DNA of 64,000 nucleotides from Hydractinia symbiolongicarpus. Taxonomy: Eukaryota > Cnidaria > Hydrozoa > Anthoathecata > Hydractiniidae. The stretch covers positions 5,024,001-5,088,000 of the forward strand of contig NC_079885.1 of assembly GCF_029227915.1 (NCBI RefSeq), given 5' to 3'. The notes below the pieces were generated by a model. It did no database searches and was not told the origin of the DNA. It worked only from the letters and a program-made list of their open reading frames with translations. This document shows, in pieces, positions 36,500 through 50,104 of the stretch. Made by a program: the position numbers and the translations under genes. How positions within the stretch are numbered: position 1 is the first letter of the stretch; every line of letters begins with the position of its first letter.

Positions 36500-39400
36500 T
36501 GTAGTTTTTGAAACTGTTCCTATTTATTGAGCGCGTGCTAACGGCCAGGATTGATCCCACATTAAAGAAAGACTTATTTATCTAAATTTGTAATAAAAGC
36601 GCTACAACAGAATCTAGTGTAATCGCTGAATTCCAGCAATCATGTCAAATTAAGTAGAATGTTATTCCTTGGAGACCGGTTGCCTCATTTATCACATCTT
36701 TAAGGTCACAGTTCAGAATCAGTTCAATTAAGTCCCACAGTCAATCGTTTCACTGTTAAAAGCGATGCAATCTAGTAATATCCGAAAAATATCGCTAAAT
36801 ACATGTTGGTACAAATATGCGATGCAACCGTTGTAACTCAAACGGATTTATATCACTAGAAAGTCAATTTAATGTAGTTTTTGAAACTGTTCCTATTTAT
36901 TGGGAGCGTGCTAACGGCCAGGATTGATCCCACATTAAAGAAAGACTTATTTATCTAACTTTGTAATAAAAGCGCTACAACAGAATCTAGTGTAATCGCT
37001 GAATTCCAGCAATCATGTCAAATTAAAAAGAATGTTATTCCTCGGAGTCCAATTGGCTCATTTATCACATTTATAAGGTCACAGTCCAGAATCAGTTCAA
37101 TTAAGTCCCAAAGTCTATCGTTTCACTGTTAAAAGCGATACAACTTAGTAATATCGGAAAAAGGTCACTAAATACATGTTGGTACGAATATGCGACGCAA
37201 CCGTTGTAACTCAAACGGTTTGACACCGTCCGAAAGTCAATGAAATGTAGTTTTTGAAACTGTTTCTATTTCTTTAGCGCAAACTAAAGGTTACGATTGG
37301 TCCCACAGTAAAAAAATACTTATTTATCTAAATTATTAATTATAGTGCTACCACATAGCCTAGTGTAATCGCTGAATGACAGCAATCAGGTCAAATTAAG
37401 TGGAATGTAATTCCTTGGAGACCGGTTGCCTCATTTATCACATCTTTAAGGTCACAGTTCAGAATCAGTTCAATTAAGTCCCACAGTCAATCGTTTCACT
37501 GTTAAAAGCGATGCAACCTAGTAATATCCGAAAAATATCGCTAAATACATGTTGGTACAAATATGCGATGCAACCGTTGTAACTCAAACGGATTTATATC
37601 ACTAGAAAGTCAATTTAATGTAGTTTTTGAAACTGTTCCTATTTATTGAGCGCGTGCTAACGGCCGGGATTGATCCCACATTAAAGAAAGATTTATTTAT
37701 CTAAATTCGTAATAAAAGCGCTACAACAGAATCTAGTGTAATCGCTGAATTCCAGCAATTATGTCAAATTAAAAAGATTGTTATTCCTCGGAGTCCAATT
37801 GGCTCATTTATCACATTTATACGGTCACAGTCCAGAATCAGTTCAATTAAGTCCCACAGTCTATCGTTTCACTGTTAAAAGCGATACAACATAGTAATAT
37901 CGGAAAAAGGTCACTAAATACATGTTGGTACGAATATGCGACGCAACCGTTGTAAGTCAAACGGTTTGACACCGTCCGAAAGTCAATGAAATGTAGTTTT
38001 TGAAACTGTTTCTATTTCTTTAGCGCAAACTAACGGCTAGGATTGGTCCCACAGTAAAAAATGACTTATTTATCTTAATTTTTAAATAAAGCGCTACCAC
38101 AGCGCCTAGTGTAATCGCTGCATTCCAGCACTGAAGACAAATTAAAAAGAATGTTATTTCTTGGAGTCCAATTGGCTCATTTATCACATTTAGAAGGTCA
38201 CAGTCCAGAATCAGTTCAATTAAGTCCCACAGTCTATCGTTTCACTGTTAAAAGCGATACAACTTAGTAATATCGGAAAAAGGTCACTAAATACATGTTG
38301 GTACGAATATGCGACGCAACCGTTGTAACTCAAACGGTTTGACGCAGTCAGAAAGTCAATGAAATGTAGTTTTTGAAACTGTTTCTATTTCTTCAGCGCA
38401 AACTAATGGCTAGGATTGGTCCCACAGTAAAAAATGACTTATTTATCTTAATTTTTAAATAAAGCGCTACCACAGCGCCCAGTGTAATCGCCTAGTTCCA
38501 GCAATCATGTCAAATTAAGAAGAATGTTATTTCTTGTAGTCAAACTAGCTCATTTATCACATTTATAAGGTCAAAGTCCAAAATCAGTTCAATTAAGTCC
38601 CACAGTCAATTGTTTCACTGTTAAAAGCGATGCAACCAAGTAATATCCAAAAAATATGGCTAAGTACATATTGGTACGAATATGTGACGTAACCGTTGTA
38701 ACTCAAACGGTTTGACACCGTTAGAAGGTCAATGAAATGTAGTTTTTGAAACTGTCTCTATTTGTTTAGCGCGAACTAACGGCTACGATTGGTCCCACAG
38801 TAAAAAAAGACTTATTTATCTAAATTATTAATTAAAGTGCTACCACAGAGCCTAGTGTAATCGCTAAATGACAGCAAGCAGGTCAAATTAAGTAGAATGT
38901 TATTCCTTGGAGACCGGTTGCCTCATTTATCACATCTTTAAGGTCACAGTTCAGAATCAGTTCAATTAAGTCCCACAGTCAATCGTTTCACTGTTAAAAG
39001 CGATGCAACCTAGTAATATCCGAAAAATATCGCTAAATACATGTTGGTACAAATATGCGATGCAACGGTTGTAACTCAAACGGATTTATATCACTAGAAA
39101 GTCAATTTAATGTAGTTTTTGAAACTGTTCCTATTTATTGAGCGCGTGCTAACGGCCAGGATTGATCTCACATTAAAGAAAGACTTATTTATCTAAATTT
39201 GTTATAAAAGCGCTACAACAGAATCTAGTGTAATCGCTGAATTCCAGCAATCATGTCAAATTAAAAAGAATGTTATTCCTCGGAGTCCAATTGGCTCATT
39301 TATCACATTTATAAGGTCACAGTCCAGAATCAGTTCAATTAAGTCCCACAGTCTATCGTTTCACTGTTAGAAGCGATACAACTTAGTAATATCGGAAAAA

Positions 39401-42400
39401 GGTCACTAAATACATGTTGGTACGAATATGCGACGCAAACGTTGTAACTCAAACGGTTTGACACCGTCCGAAAGTCAATGAAATGTAGTTTTTGAAACTG
39501 TTTCTATTTCTTTAGCGCAAACTAACGGCTAGGATTGGTCCCACAGTAAAAAATGACTTATTTATCTTAATTTTTAAATAAAGCGCTACCACAGCGCCTA
39601 GTGTAATCGCTGCATTCCAGCAATTAAGACAAATTAAAAAGAATGTTATTCCTTGGAGTCCAATTGGCTCATTTATCACATTTAGAAGGTCACAGTCCAG
39701 AATCACTTCACTTAACTCCAACAGTCAATCGTTTCACTCATAAAAGCGATACAACTTAGTAATATCGGAAAAAAATCACTAAATACATGTTGGTACGAAT
39801 ATGTGACGCAACCGTTGTAACTTAAACGGATTGACACCGTTAGAAAGTCAATGAAATGTAATTTTTGAAACTGTTTCTATTTCTTCAGCGCAAACTAATG
39901 GCTAGGATTGGTCCCACAGCAAAAAATGACTTATTTATCTTAATTTTTAAATAAAGCGCTACCACAGCGGCCAGTGTAAACGCCTAGTTCCAGCAATCAT
40001 GTCAAATTAAGAAGAATGTTATTTCTTGTAGTCAAACTAGCTCATTTATCACATTTATAAGGTCAAAGTCCAAAATCAGTTCAATTAAGTCCCACAGTCT
40101 ATCGTTTCACTGTTAAAAGCGATGCAACCAAGTAATATCCAAAAAATATGGCTAAATACATGTTCGTACGAATATGCGACGCAACCGTTACAACTCAAAC
40201 GGTTTGACACCGTCAGAAAGTCAATGAAATGTAGTTTTTGAAACTGTTTCTATTTCTTTAGCGCAAACTAACGGCTAGGATTGGTCCCACAGTAAAAAAT
40301 GACTTATTTATCCTAATTTTTAAATAAAGCGCTACCACAGCGCCTAGTGTAATCGCTGAGTTCCAGCAATCATGTCAATTTAAGAAAAATGTTATTCCTT
40401 GGAGTCCAATTAGCTCATTTATCACATTTACAAGGTCACAGTCCAGAATCAGTTTAATTAAGTCCCACAGTCAATCGTTTCACTGTTAAAAGCGATACAA
40501 CTTGGTAATATAGGAAAAAGGTCACTAAATACATGTTGGTACGAATATGGGACGCAACTGTTGTAACTCAAACGGTTTGACACCGTTAGAAGGTCAATGA
40601 AATGTAGTTTTTGAAACTGTCTCTATTTGTTTAGCGCGAACTAACGGCTACGATTGGTCCCACAGTAAAAAATGACTTATTTATCTTAATTTTTAAATAA
40701 AGCGCTACCACAGCGCCCAGTGTAATCGCCTAGTTCCAGCAATCATGTCAAATTAAGAAGAATGTTATTTCTTGTAGTCCAATTGGCTCATTTATCACAT
40801 TTACAAGGTCACAGTCCAGAATCAGTTTAATTAAGTCCCACAGTCAATCGTTTCACTGTTAAAAGCGATACAACTTGGTAATATAGGAAAAAGGTCACTA
40901 AATACATGTTGGTACGAATATGTGACGCAACCGTTGTAACTCAAACGGTTTGACACCGTTAGAAAGTCAATGAAATGTAGTTTTTGAAACTGTCTCTATT
41001 TGTTTAGCGCGAACTAACGGCTACGATTGGTCCCACAGTAAAAAATGACTTATTTATCTTAATTTTTAAATAAAGCGCTACCACAGCGCCCAGTGTAATC
41101 GCCTAGTTCCAGCAATCATGTCAAATTAAGAAGAATGTTATTTCTTGTAGTCAAACTAGCTCATTTATCACATTTATAAGGTCAAAGTCCAAAATCAGTT
41201 CAATTAAGTCCCACAGTCAATCATTTCACTGTTAAAAGCGATGCAACCAAGTAATATCCAAAAATTATGGCTAAATACATGTTGGTACGAATATGCGACG
41301 CAACCGTTGCAACTCAAACGGTTTGACACCGTCAGAAAGTCAATGAAATGTAGTTTTTGAAACTGTTTCTATTTCTTTAGCGCAAACTAACGGCTAGGAT
41401 TGGTCCCACAGTAAAAAATGACATATTTATCTTAATTTTTAAATAAAGCGCTACCACAGCGCCTAGTGTAATCGCTGAGTTCCAGCAATCATGTCAAATT
41501 AAGAAGAATGTTATTTCTTGTAGTCCAATTGGCTCATTTATCACATTTACAAGGTCACAGTCCAGAATCAGTTTAATTAAGTCCCACAGTCAATCGTTTC
41601 ACTGTTAAAAGCGATACAACTTGGTAATATAGGAAAAAGGTCACTAAATACATGTTGGTACGAATATGGGACGCAACTGTTGTAACTCAAACGGTTTGAC
41701 ACCGTTAGAAGGTCAATGAAATGTAGTTTTTGAAACTGTCTCTATTTGTTTAGCGCGAACTAACGGCTACGATTGGTCCCACAGTAAAAAATGACTTATT
41801 TATCTTAATTTTTAAATAAAGCGCTACCACAGCGCCCAGTGTAATCGCCTAGTTCCAGCAATCATGTCAAATTAAGAAGAATGTTATTTCTTGTAGTCCA
41901 ATTGGCTCATTTATCACATTTACAAGGTCACAGTCCAGAATCAGTTTAATTAAGTCCCACAGTCAATCGTTTCACTGTTAAAAGCGATACAACTTGGTAA
42001 TATAGGAAAAAGGTCACTAAATACATGTTGGTACGAATATGTGACGCAACCGTTGTAACTCAAACGGTTTGAAACCGTTAGAAAGTCAATGAAATGTAGT
42101 TTTTGAAACTGTCTCTATTTGTTTAGCGCGAACTAACGGCTACGATTGGTCCCACAGTAAAAAATGACTTATTTATCTTAATTTTTAAATAAAGCGCTAC
42201 CACAGCGCCCAGTGTAATCGCCTAGTTCCAGCAATCATGTCAAATTAAGAAGAATGTTATTTCTTGTAGTCAAACTAGCTCATTTATCACATTTATAAGG
42301 TCAAAGTCCAAAATCAGTTCAATTAAGTCCCACAGTCAATCATTTCACTGTTAAAAGCGATGCAACCAAGTAATATCCAAAAATTATGGCTAAATACATG

Positions 42401-45400
42401 TTGGTACGAATATGCGACGCAACCGTTGCAACTCAAACGGTTTGACACCGTCAGAAAGTCAATGAAATGTAGTTTTTGAAACTGTTTCTATTTCTTTAGC
42501 GCAAACTAACGGCTAGGATTGGTCCCACAGTAAAAAATGACATATTTATCTTAATTTTTAAATAAAGCGCTACCACAGCGCTTAGTGTAATCGCTGAGTT
42601 CCAGCAATCATGTCAAATTAAGAAGAATGTTATTTCTTGTAGTCCAATTGGCTCATTTATCACATTTACAAGGTCACAGTCCAGAATCAGTTTAATTAAG
42701 TCCCACAGTCAATCGTTTCACTGTTAAAAGCGATACAACTTGGTAATATAGGAAAAAGGTCACTAAATACATGTTGGTACGAATATGTGACGCAACTGTT
42801 GTAACTCAAACGGTTTGACACCGTTAGAAGGTCAATGAAATGTAGTTTTTGAAACTGTCTCTATTTGTTTAGCGCGAACTAACGGCTACGATTGGTCCCA
42901 CAGTAAAAAATGACTTATTTATCTTAATTTTTAAATAAAGCGCTACCACAGCGCCCAGTGTAATCGCCTAGTTCCAGCAATCATGTCAAATTAAGAAGAA
43001 TGTTATTTCTTGTAGTCAAACTAGCTCATTTATCACATTTATAAGGTCAAAGTCCAAAATCAGTTCAATTAAGTCCCACAGTCAATCATTTCACTGTTAA
43101 AAGCGATGCAACCAAGTAATATCCAAAAATTATGGCTAAATACATGTTGGTACGAATATGCGACGCAACCGTTGCAACTCAAACGGTTTGACACCGTCAG
43201 AAAGTCAATGAAATGTAGTTTTTGAAACTGTTTCTATTTCTTTAGCGCAAACTAACGGCTAGGATTGGTCCCACAGTAAAAAATGACATATTTATCTTAA
43301 TTTTTAATTAAACCGCTACCACAGCGCCTAGTGTAATCGCTGAGTTCCAGCAATCATGTCAAATTAAGAAAAATGTTATTCCTTGGAGTCCAATTGGCTC
43401 ATTTATCACATTTACAAGGTCACAGTCCAGAATCAGTTTAATTAAGTCCCACAGTCAATCGTTTCACTGTTAAAAGCGATACAACTTGGTAATATAGGAA
43501 AAAGGTCACTAAATACATGTTGGTACGAATATGTGACGCAACCGTTGTAACTCAAACGGTTTGACACCGTTAGAAGGTCAATGAAATGTAGTTTTTGAAA
43601 CTGTCTCTATTTGTTTAGCGCAAACTAACGGCTACGATTGGTCCCACAGTAAAAAATGACTTATTTATCTTAATTTTGAAATAAAGCGCTACCACAGCGC
43701 CCAGTGTAATCGCCTAGTTCTAGCAATCATGTCAAATTAAGAAGAATGTTATTTCTTGTAGTCAAACTAGCTCGTTTATCACATTTATAAGGTCAAAGTC
43801 CAAAATCAGTTCAATTAAGTCCCACAGTCAATCGTTTCACTGTTAAAAGCGATGCAACCAAGTAATATCCAAAAAATATGGCTAAATACATGTTGGTACG
43901 AATATGCGACGCAACCGTTGCAACTCAAACGGTTTGACACCGTCAGAAAGTCAATGAAATGTAGTTTTTGAAAGTGTTTCTCTTTTTTTAGCGCAAACTA
44001 ACGGCTAGGATTGGTCCCACACTAAAAAATGACATATTTATCTTAATTTTTAAATAAACCGCTACCACAGGGCCTAGTGTAATCGCTGAGTTCCAGCAAT
44101 CATGTCAAATTAAGAAAAATGTTATTCCTTGGAGTCCAATTGGCTCATTTATCACATTTAGAAGGTCACAGTCCAGAATCAGTTTACTTAACTCCAACAG
44201 TCAATCGTTTCACTCATATAAGCGATACAAATTAGTAATATCGGAAAAAAATCACTAAATACATGTTGGTACGAATATGTGACGCAAGCGTTGTAACTCA
44301 AACGGATTGACACCGTTAGAAAGTCAATGAAATGTAGTTTTTGAAACTGTTCCTATTGATTGAGCGCGTGCTAACGGCCAGGATTGGTCCCACATTAAAG
44401 AAAGACTTATTTATCTAAATTTGTAATAAAAGCGCTACCACAGAATCTAGTGTAATCGCTGAATTCCAGCAATCATGTCAAATTAAAAAGAATGTTATTC
44501 CTCGGAGTCCAATTGGCTCATTTATCACATATATAAGGTCACAGTCCAGAATCAGTTCAATTAAGTCCCACAGTCTATCGTTTCACTGTTAAAACGATGC
44601 AACTTGGTAATATAGGAAAAAGGTCACTAAATACATGTGGGTACGAATATGTGACGCAACCGTTGTAACTCAAACGGTTTGACACCGTTAGAAAGTCAAT
44701 GAAATTTAGTTTTTGAAACTGTCTCTATTTGTTCAGCGCGAACTAACGGCTACGATTGGTCCCACAGTAAAAAAAGAATTGTTTATCTAAATTAGTAATT
44801 AAAGTGCTACCACAGAGCCTAGTGTAATCGCTGAATGACAGCAATCATGTCAAATTAAGAAGAATGTTATTCCTTGGAGTCCGGTTGGCTCATTTATCAC
44901 ATCTTTAAGGTCACAGTTCAGAATCAGTTCAATTTAGTCCCACAGTCAATCGTTTCACTGTTAAAAGCGATGCAACCTAGTAATATCCGAAAAATATCGC
45001 TAAATACATGTTGGTACGAATATGTGACGCAACCGTTGTAACTCAAGCGGATTTTTACTGCTAGAAAGTCAATAAAATGTAGTTTTTGAAACTGTTCCCA
45101 TTTATTCCGCGCGAACTCACGGCTAGGATTGGTCCCACAGTAAAAAAAGACATATTTATCTTAATTTTTAAATAAAGCGCTACCACAGGGCCTAGTGTAA
45201 TCGCTGAGTTCCAGCAATCATGTCAAATTAAGAAAAATGTTATTCCTTGGAGTCCAATTGGCTCATTTATCACATTTAGAAGGTCACAGTCCAGAATCAG
45301 TTTACTTAACTCCAACAGTCAATCGTTTCACTCATAAAAGCGATACAAATTAGTAATATCGGAAAAAAATCACTAAATACATGTTGGTACGAATATGTGA

Positions 45401-46568
45401 CGCAAGCGTTGTAACTCAAACGGATTGACACCGTTAGAAAGTCAATGAAATGTAGTTTTTGAAACTGTTCCTATTGATTGAGCGCGTGCTAACGGCCAGG
45501 ATTGGTCCCACATTAAAGAAAGACTTATTTATCTAAATTTGTAATAAAAGCGCTACCACAGAATCTAGTGTAATCGCTGAATTCCAGCAATCATGTCAAA
45601 TTAAAAAGAATGTTATTCCTCGGAGTCCAATTGGCTCATTTATCACATATATAAGGTCACAGTCCAGAATCAGTTCAATTAAGTCCCACAGTCTATCGTT
45701 TCACTGTTAAAACGATGCAACTTGGTAATATAGGAAAAAGGTCACTAAATACATGTTGGTACGAATATGTGACGCAACCGTTGTAACTCAAACGGTTTGA
45801 CACCGTTAGAAAGTCAATGAAATGTAGTTTTTGAAACTGTTTCTATTTCTTCAGCGCAAACTAATGGCTAGGATTGGTTCCACAGTAAAAAATGACTTAT
45901 TTATCTTAATTTTTAAATAAAGCGCTACCACAGCGCCTAGTGTAATCGCTGCATTCCAGCAATTAAGACAAATTAAGAAGAAAGTTATTTCTTGTAGTCA
46001 AACTAGCTCATTTATCACATTTATAAGGTCAAAGTCCAAAATCAGTTCAATTAAGTCCCACAGTCAATCGTTTCACTGTTAAAAGCAATGCAACCAAGTA
46101 ATATCCAAAAAATATGGCTAAATACATGTTCGTACGAATATGCGACGCAACCGTTGCAACTCAAACGGTTTGACACCGTCAGAAAGTCAATGAAATGTAG
46201 TTTTTGAAACTGTTTCTATTTCTTTAGCGCAAACTAACGGCTAGGATTGGTCCCACAGTAAAAAATGACTTATTTATCTTAATTTTTAAATAAAGCGCTA
46301 CCACAGCGCCTAGTGTAATCGCTGAATGACAGCAATCATGTCAAATTAAGAAGAATGTTATTCCTTGGAGTCCGGTTGGCTCATTTATCACATCTTTAAG
46401 GTCACAGTTCAGAATCAGTTCAATTTAGTCCCACAGTCAATCGTTTCACTGTTAAAAGCGATGCAACCTAGTAATATCCGAAAAATATCGCTAAATACAT
46501 GTTGGTACGAATATGCGACGCAACCGTTGTAACTCAAACGGTTTGACACAGTCAGAAATTCAATGAAA
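36500..46568 (+). repeat. 10,069-bp tandem duplication (27 units), copy 2
   Basis: Copy of 26431-36499. At its left edge the sequence runs from the right end of copy 1 (CAGAAATTCAATGAAA) straight into the left end of the unit, and at its right edge CAGAAATTCAATGAAA (near 46553) instead runs on into a type A-preceding end (TTTCTATTTCTTCAGCG). This is the expected pattern for an in-register unequal crossover inside the 19-bp TGTAGTTTTTGAAACTGTT block. An assembly duplication is the main alternative, but the localised differences at 40379-40602 argue that both copies were seen in reads. Confidence 0.92.
40279..44008 (+). repeat. Nested 3-unit and 2-unit repeats (E-E'-G, E-G), copy 2
   Basis: The same succession as 30210-33939, displaced by 10,069 bp. 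Its first unit (40279) differs from its counterpart: it keeps GTCAATTTAAGAAAAATG, CCTTGGAGTCCAATTAGCTC, ATATGGGACGCAACTG and GAAGGTCAATG, where copy 1 has the version of the next unit along. The GGGACGCAACTG mark recurs one trimer later (41660), 1119 bp on. Confidence 0.85.
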
Positions 46569-46617
46569 TGTAGTTTTTGAAACTGTTTCTATTTCTTCAG
46601 CGCAAACTAATGGCTAG

Positions 46618-49600
46618 GATTGGTCCCACAGTAAAAAACGACTTATTTATCTTAATTTTTAAATAAAGCGCTACCACAGCACCAAGTGTAATCGCCTAGT
46701 TCCAGCAATCATGTCAAATTAAGAAGAATGTTATTTCTTGTAGTCAAACTAGCTCATTTATCACATTTATAAGGTCAAAGTCCAAAATCAGTACAATTAA
46801 GTCCCACAGTCACACGTTTCACTGTTAAAAGCGATGCAACCAAGTAATATCCGAATAATATCGCTAAATACATGTTGGTAGGAATATGTGACGCAACCGT
46901 TGTAACTCAAGCGCATTTATACTGCTAGAAAGTCAATAAAATGTAGTTTTTGAAACTGTTCCCATTTATTCAGCGCGAACTAACGGCTAGGATTGGTCCC
47001 ACAGTAAAAAAAGACTTATTTATCTAAATTATTAAATAAAGTGCTACCACCGAGCCAAGTGTAAACGCTGAATTCCAGCAATCATGTCAAATTAAGAAGA
47101 ATGTTATTCCTTGGATTCCGGTTGGCTAATTTATCACGTCTTTAAGGTCACAATTCAGAATCAGTTTAATTAAGTCCCACAGTCAATCGTTTCACTGTTA
47201 AAAGCGATACAACTTGGTAATATAGAAAAAAGGTCACTAAATACATGTTGGTACGAATATGTGACGCAACCGTTGTAACTCAAACATTTTGACACCGTTA
47301 GAAAGTCAATGAAATGTAGTTTTTGAAACTGTCTCTATTTGTCCAGCACGAACTAACGGCTACGATTGGTCCCACAGTAAAAAAAGAATTATTTATCTAA
47401 ATTATTAATTAAAGTGCTACCACAGAGCCTAGTGTAATCGCTGAATGACAGCAATCATGTCAAATTAAGTAGAATGTTGTTCCTTGGAGACCTGTTGCCT
47501 CATTTATCACATCTTTAAGGTCACAGTTCAGAATCAGTTCAATTAAGTCCCACAGTCAATCGTTTCACTGTTAGAAGCGATGCAACCTAGTAATATCCAG
47601 AAAATATCGCTAAATACATGTTGGTACAAATATGCGATGCAACCGTTGTAACTCAAACGGATTTATATCACTAGAAAGTCAATTTAATGTAGTTTTTGAA
47701 ACTGTCCTTATTTATTGAGCGCGTGCTAACGGCCAGGATTGATCCCACATTAAAGAAAGACTTATTTATCTAAATTTGTAATAAAAGCGCTACCGCAGAA
47801 TCTAGTGTAATCGCTGAATTCCAGCAATCATGTCAAATTAAAAAGAATGTTATTCCTCGGAGTCCAATTGGCTCATTTATCACATTTATAAGGTCACAGT
47901 CCAGAATCAGTTCAATTAAGTCCCACAGTCTATCGTTTCACTGTTAAAAGCGATACAACTTAGTAATATCGGAAAAAGGTCACTAAATACATGTTGGTAC
48001 GAATATGCGACGCAACCGTTGTAACTCAAACGGTTTGACACCGTCCGAAAGTCAATGAAATGTAGTTTTTGAAACTGTTTCTATTTCTTTAGCGCAAACT
48101 AACGGCTAGGATTGGTCCCACAGTAAAAAATGACATATTTATCTTAATTTTTAAATAAAGCGCTACCACAGCGCCTAGTGTAATCGCTGAGTTCCAGCAA
48201 TCATGTCAAATTAAGAAAAATGTTATTCCTTGGAGTCCAATTGGCTCATTTATCACATTTACAAGGTCACAGTCCAGAATCAGTTTAATTAAGTCCCACA
48301 GTCAATCGTTTCACTGTTAAAAGCGATACAACTTGGTAATATAGGAAAAAGGTCACTAAATACATGTTGGTACGAATATGTGACGCAACCGTTGTAACTC
48401 AAACGGTTTGACACCGTTAGAAGGTCAATGAAATGTAGTTTTCGAAACTGTCTCTATTTGTTTAGCGCGAACTAACGGCTACGATTGGTCCCACAGTAAA
48501 AAATGACTTATTTATCTAAATTATTAATTAAAGTGCTACCACAGAGCCTAGTGTAATCGCTGAATGACAGCAATCAGGTCAAATTAAGTAGCATGTTATT
48601 CCTTGGAGACCGGTTGCCTCATTTATCACATCTTTAAGGTCACAGTTCAGAATCAGTTCAATTAAGTCCCACAGTCAATCGTTTCACTGTTAAAAGCGAG
48701 GCCACCTAGTAATATCCGAAAAATATCGCTAAATACATGTTGGTACAAATATGCGATGCAACCGTTGTAACTCAAACGGATTTATATCACTAGAAAGTCA
48801 ATTTAATGTAGTTTTTGAAACTGTTCCTATTTATTGAGCGCGTGCTAACGGCCAGGATTGATCCCACATTAAAGAAAGACTTATTTATCTAAATTTGTAA
48901 TAAAAGCGCTACAACAGAATCTAGTGTAATCGCTGAATTCCAGCAATCATGTCAAATTAAAAAGAATGTTATTCCTCGGAGTCCAATTGGCTCATTTATC
49001 ACATTTATAAGGTCACAGTCCAGAATCAGTTCAATTAAGTCCCACAGTCTATCGTTTTACTGTTAAAAGCAATACAACTTAGTAATATCGGAAAAAGGTC
49101 ACTAAATACATGTTGGTACAAATATGCGACGCAACCGTTGTAACTCAAACGGTTTGACACCGTCCGAAAGTCAATGAAGTGTATTTTTGAAACTGTTTCT
49201 ATTTCTTTAGCGCAAACTAACGGGTAGGATTGGTCCCACAGTAAAAAATGACTTATTTATCTTAATTTTTAAATAAAGCGCTACCACAGCGCCTAGTGTA
49301 ATCGCTGCATTCCAGCAATGAAGACAAATTAAAAAGAATGTTATTCCTTGGAGTCCAATTGGCTCATTTATCACATTTAGAAGGTCACAGTCCAGAGTCA
49401 GTTCACTTAACTCCAACAGTCAATCGTTTCACTCATAAAAGCGATACAACTTAGTAATATCGGAAAAAAATCGCTAAATACATGTTGGTACGAATATGCG
49501 ACGCAACCGTTGTAACTCAAACGGTTTGACACAGTCAGAAAGTCAATGAAATGTAGTTTTTGAAACTGTTTCTATTTCTTCAGCGCAAACTAATGGCTAG
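46618..49600 (+). repeat. 8-unit higher-order repeat A-B-C-D-E-C'-D-F, copy 2
   Basis: Units start at 46618 (A), 46991 (B), 47364 (C), 47737 (D), 48110 (E), 48483 (C'), 48856 (D, 372 bp) and 49228 (F). The order and the diagnostic marks match 11564-14545: the E unit has TAGTTTTCGAAACTG and the second D has GAAGTGTATTTTTG. The interval 46569-46617 before it is the end of the previous unit. The F unit changes to a different right half at about 49470 (AAATCGCTAAATACATG, then CACAGTCAG), so it is a hybrid. Confidence 0.86.
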
Positions 49601-50104
49601 GATTGGTCCCACAGTAAAAAATGACTTATTTATCTTAATTTTTAAATAAAGCGCTACCACAGCGCCAAGTGTAATCGCCTAGTTCCAGCAATCATGTCAA
49701 ATTAAGAAGAATGTTATTTCTTGTAGTCAAACTAGCTCATTTATCACATTTATAAGGTCAAAGTCCAAAATCGCTGAATTCCAGCAATCGCAGCGCCTAG
49801 TGTAATCGCTGCATTCCAGCAATTAAGACAAATTAAAAAGAATGTTATTCCTTGGAGTCCACTTGGCTCATTTATCACATTTAGAAGGTCACAGTCCAGA
49901 ATCACTTCACTTAACTCCAACAGTCAATCGTTTCACTCATAAAAGCGATACAACTTAGTAATATCGGAAAAAAATCACTAAATACATGTTGGTACGAATA
50001 TGTGACGCAACCGTTGTAACTCAAACGGATTGACACCGTTAGAAAGTCAATGAAATGTAGTTTTTGAAACTGTTTCTATTTCTTCAGCGCAAACTAATGG
50101 CTAG
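49601..50104 (+). repeat. Rearranged satellite unit, 504 bp (373 + 131)
   Basis: Unit starts at 49601 and 50105 are 504 bp apart. The unit begins as type A. After AAGTCCAAAATC (ending near 49772) it jumps back to GCTGAATTCCAGCAATC, then at about 49790 jumps back again to GCAGCGCCTAGTG and continues as a type F unit (TGCATTCCAGCAATTAAGAC). Thus two out-of-register joins lie within about 20 bp. They are joined at short shared strings: ATC at the first and GC or CAGC at the second. Confidence 0.85.

Noticed and set aside
26431-46568. Assembly artefact as the default explanation for the 10-kb duplication
   Set aside because: Not excluded, but the eight clustered differences and the clean in-register junction favour a real duplication. 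Long reads across 36.5 kb would settle it.
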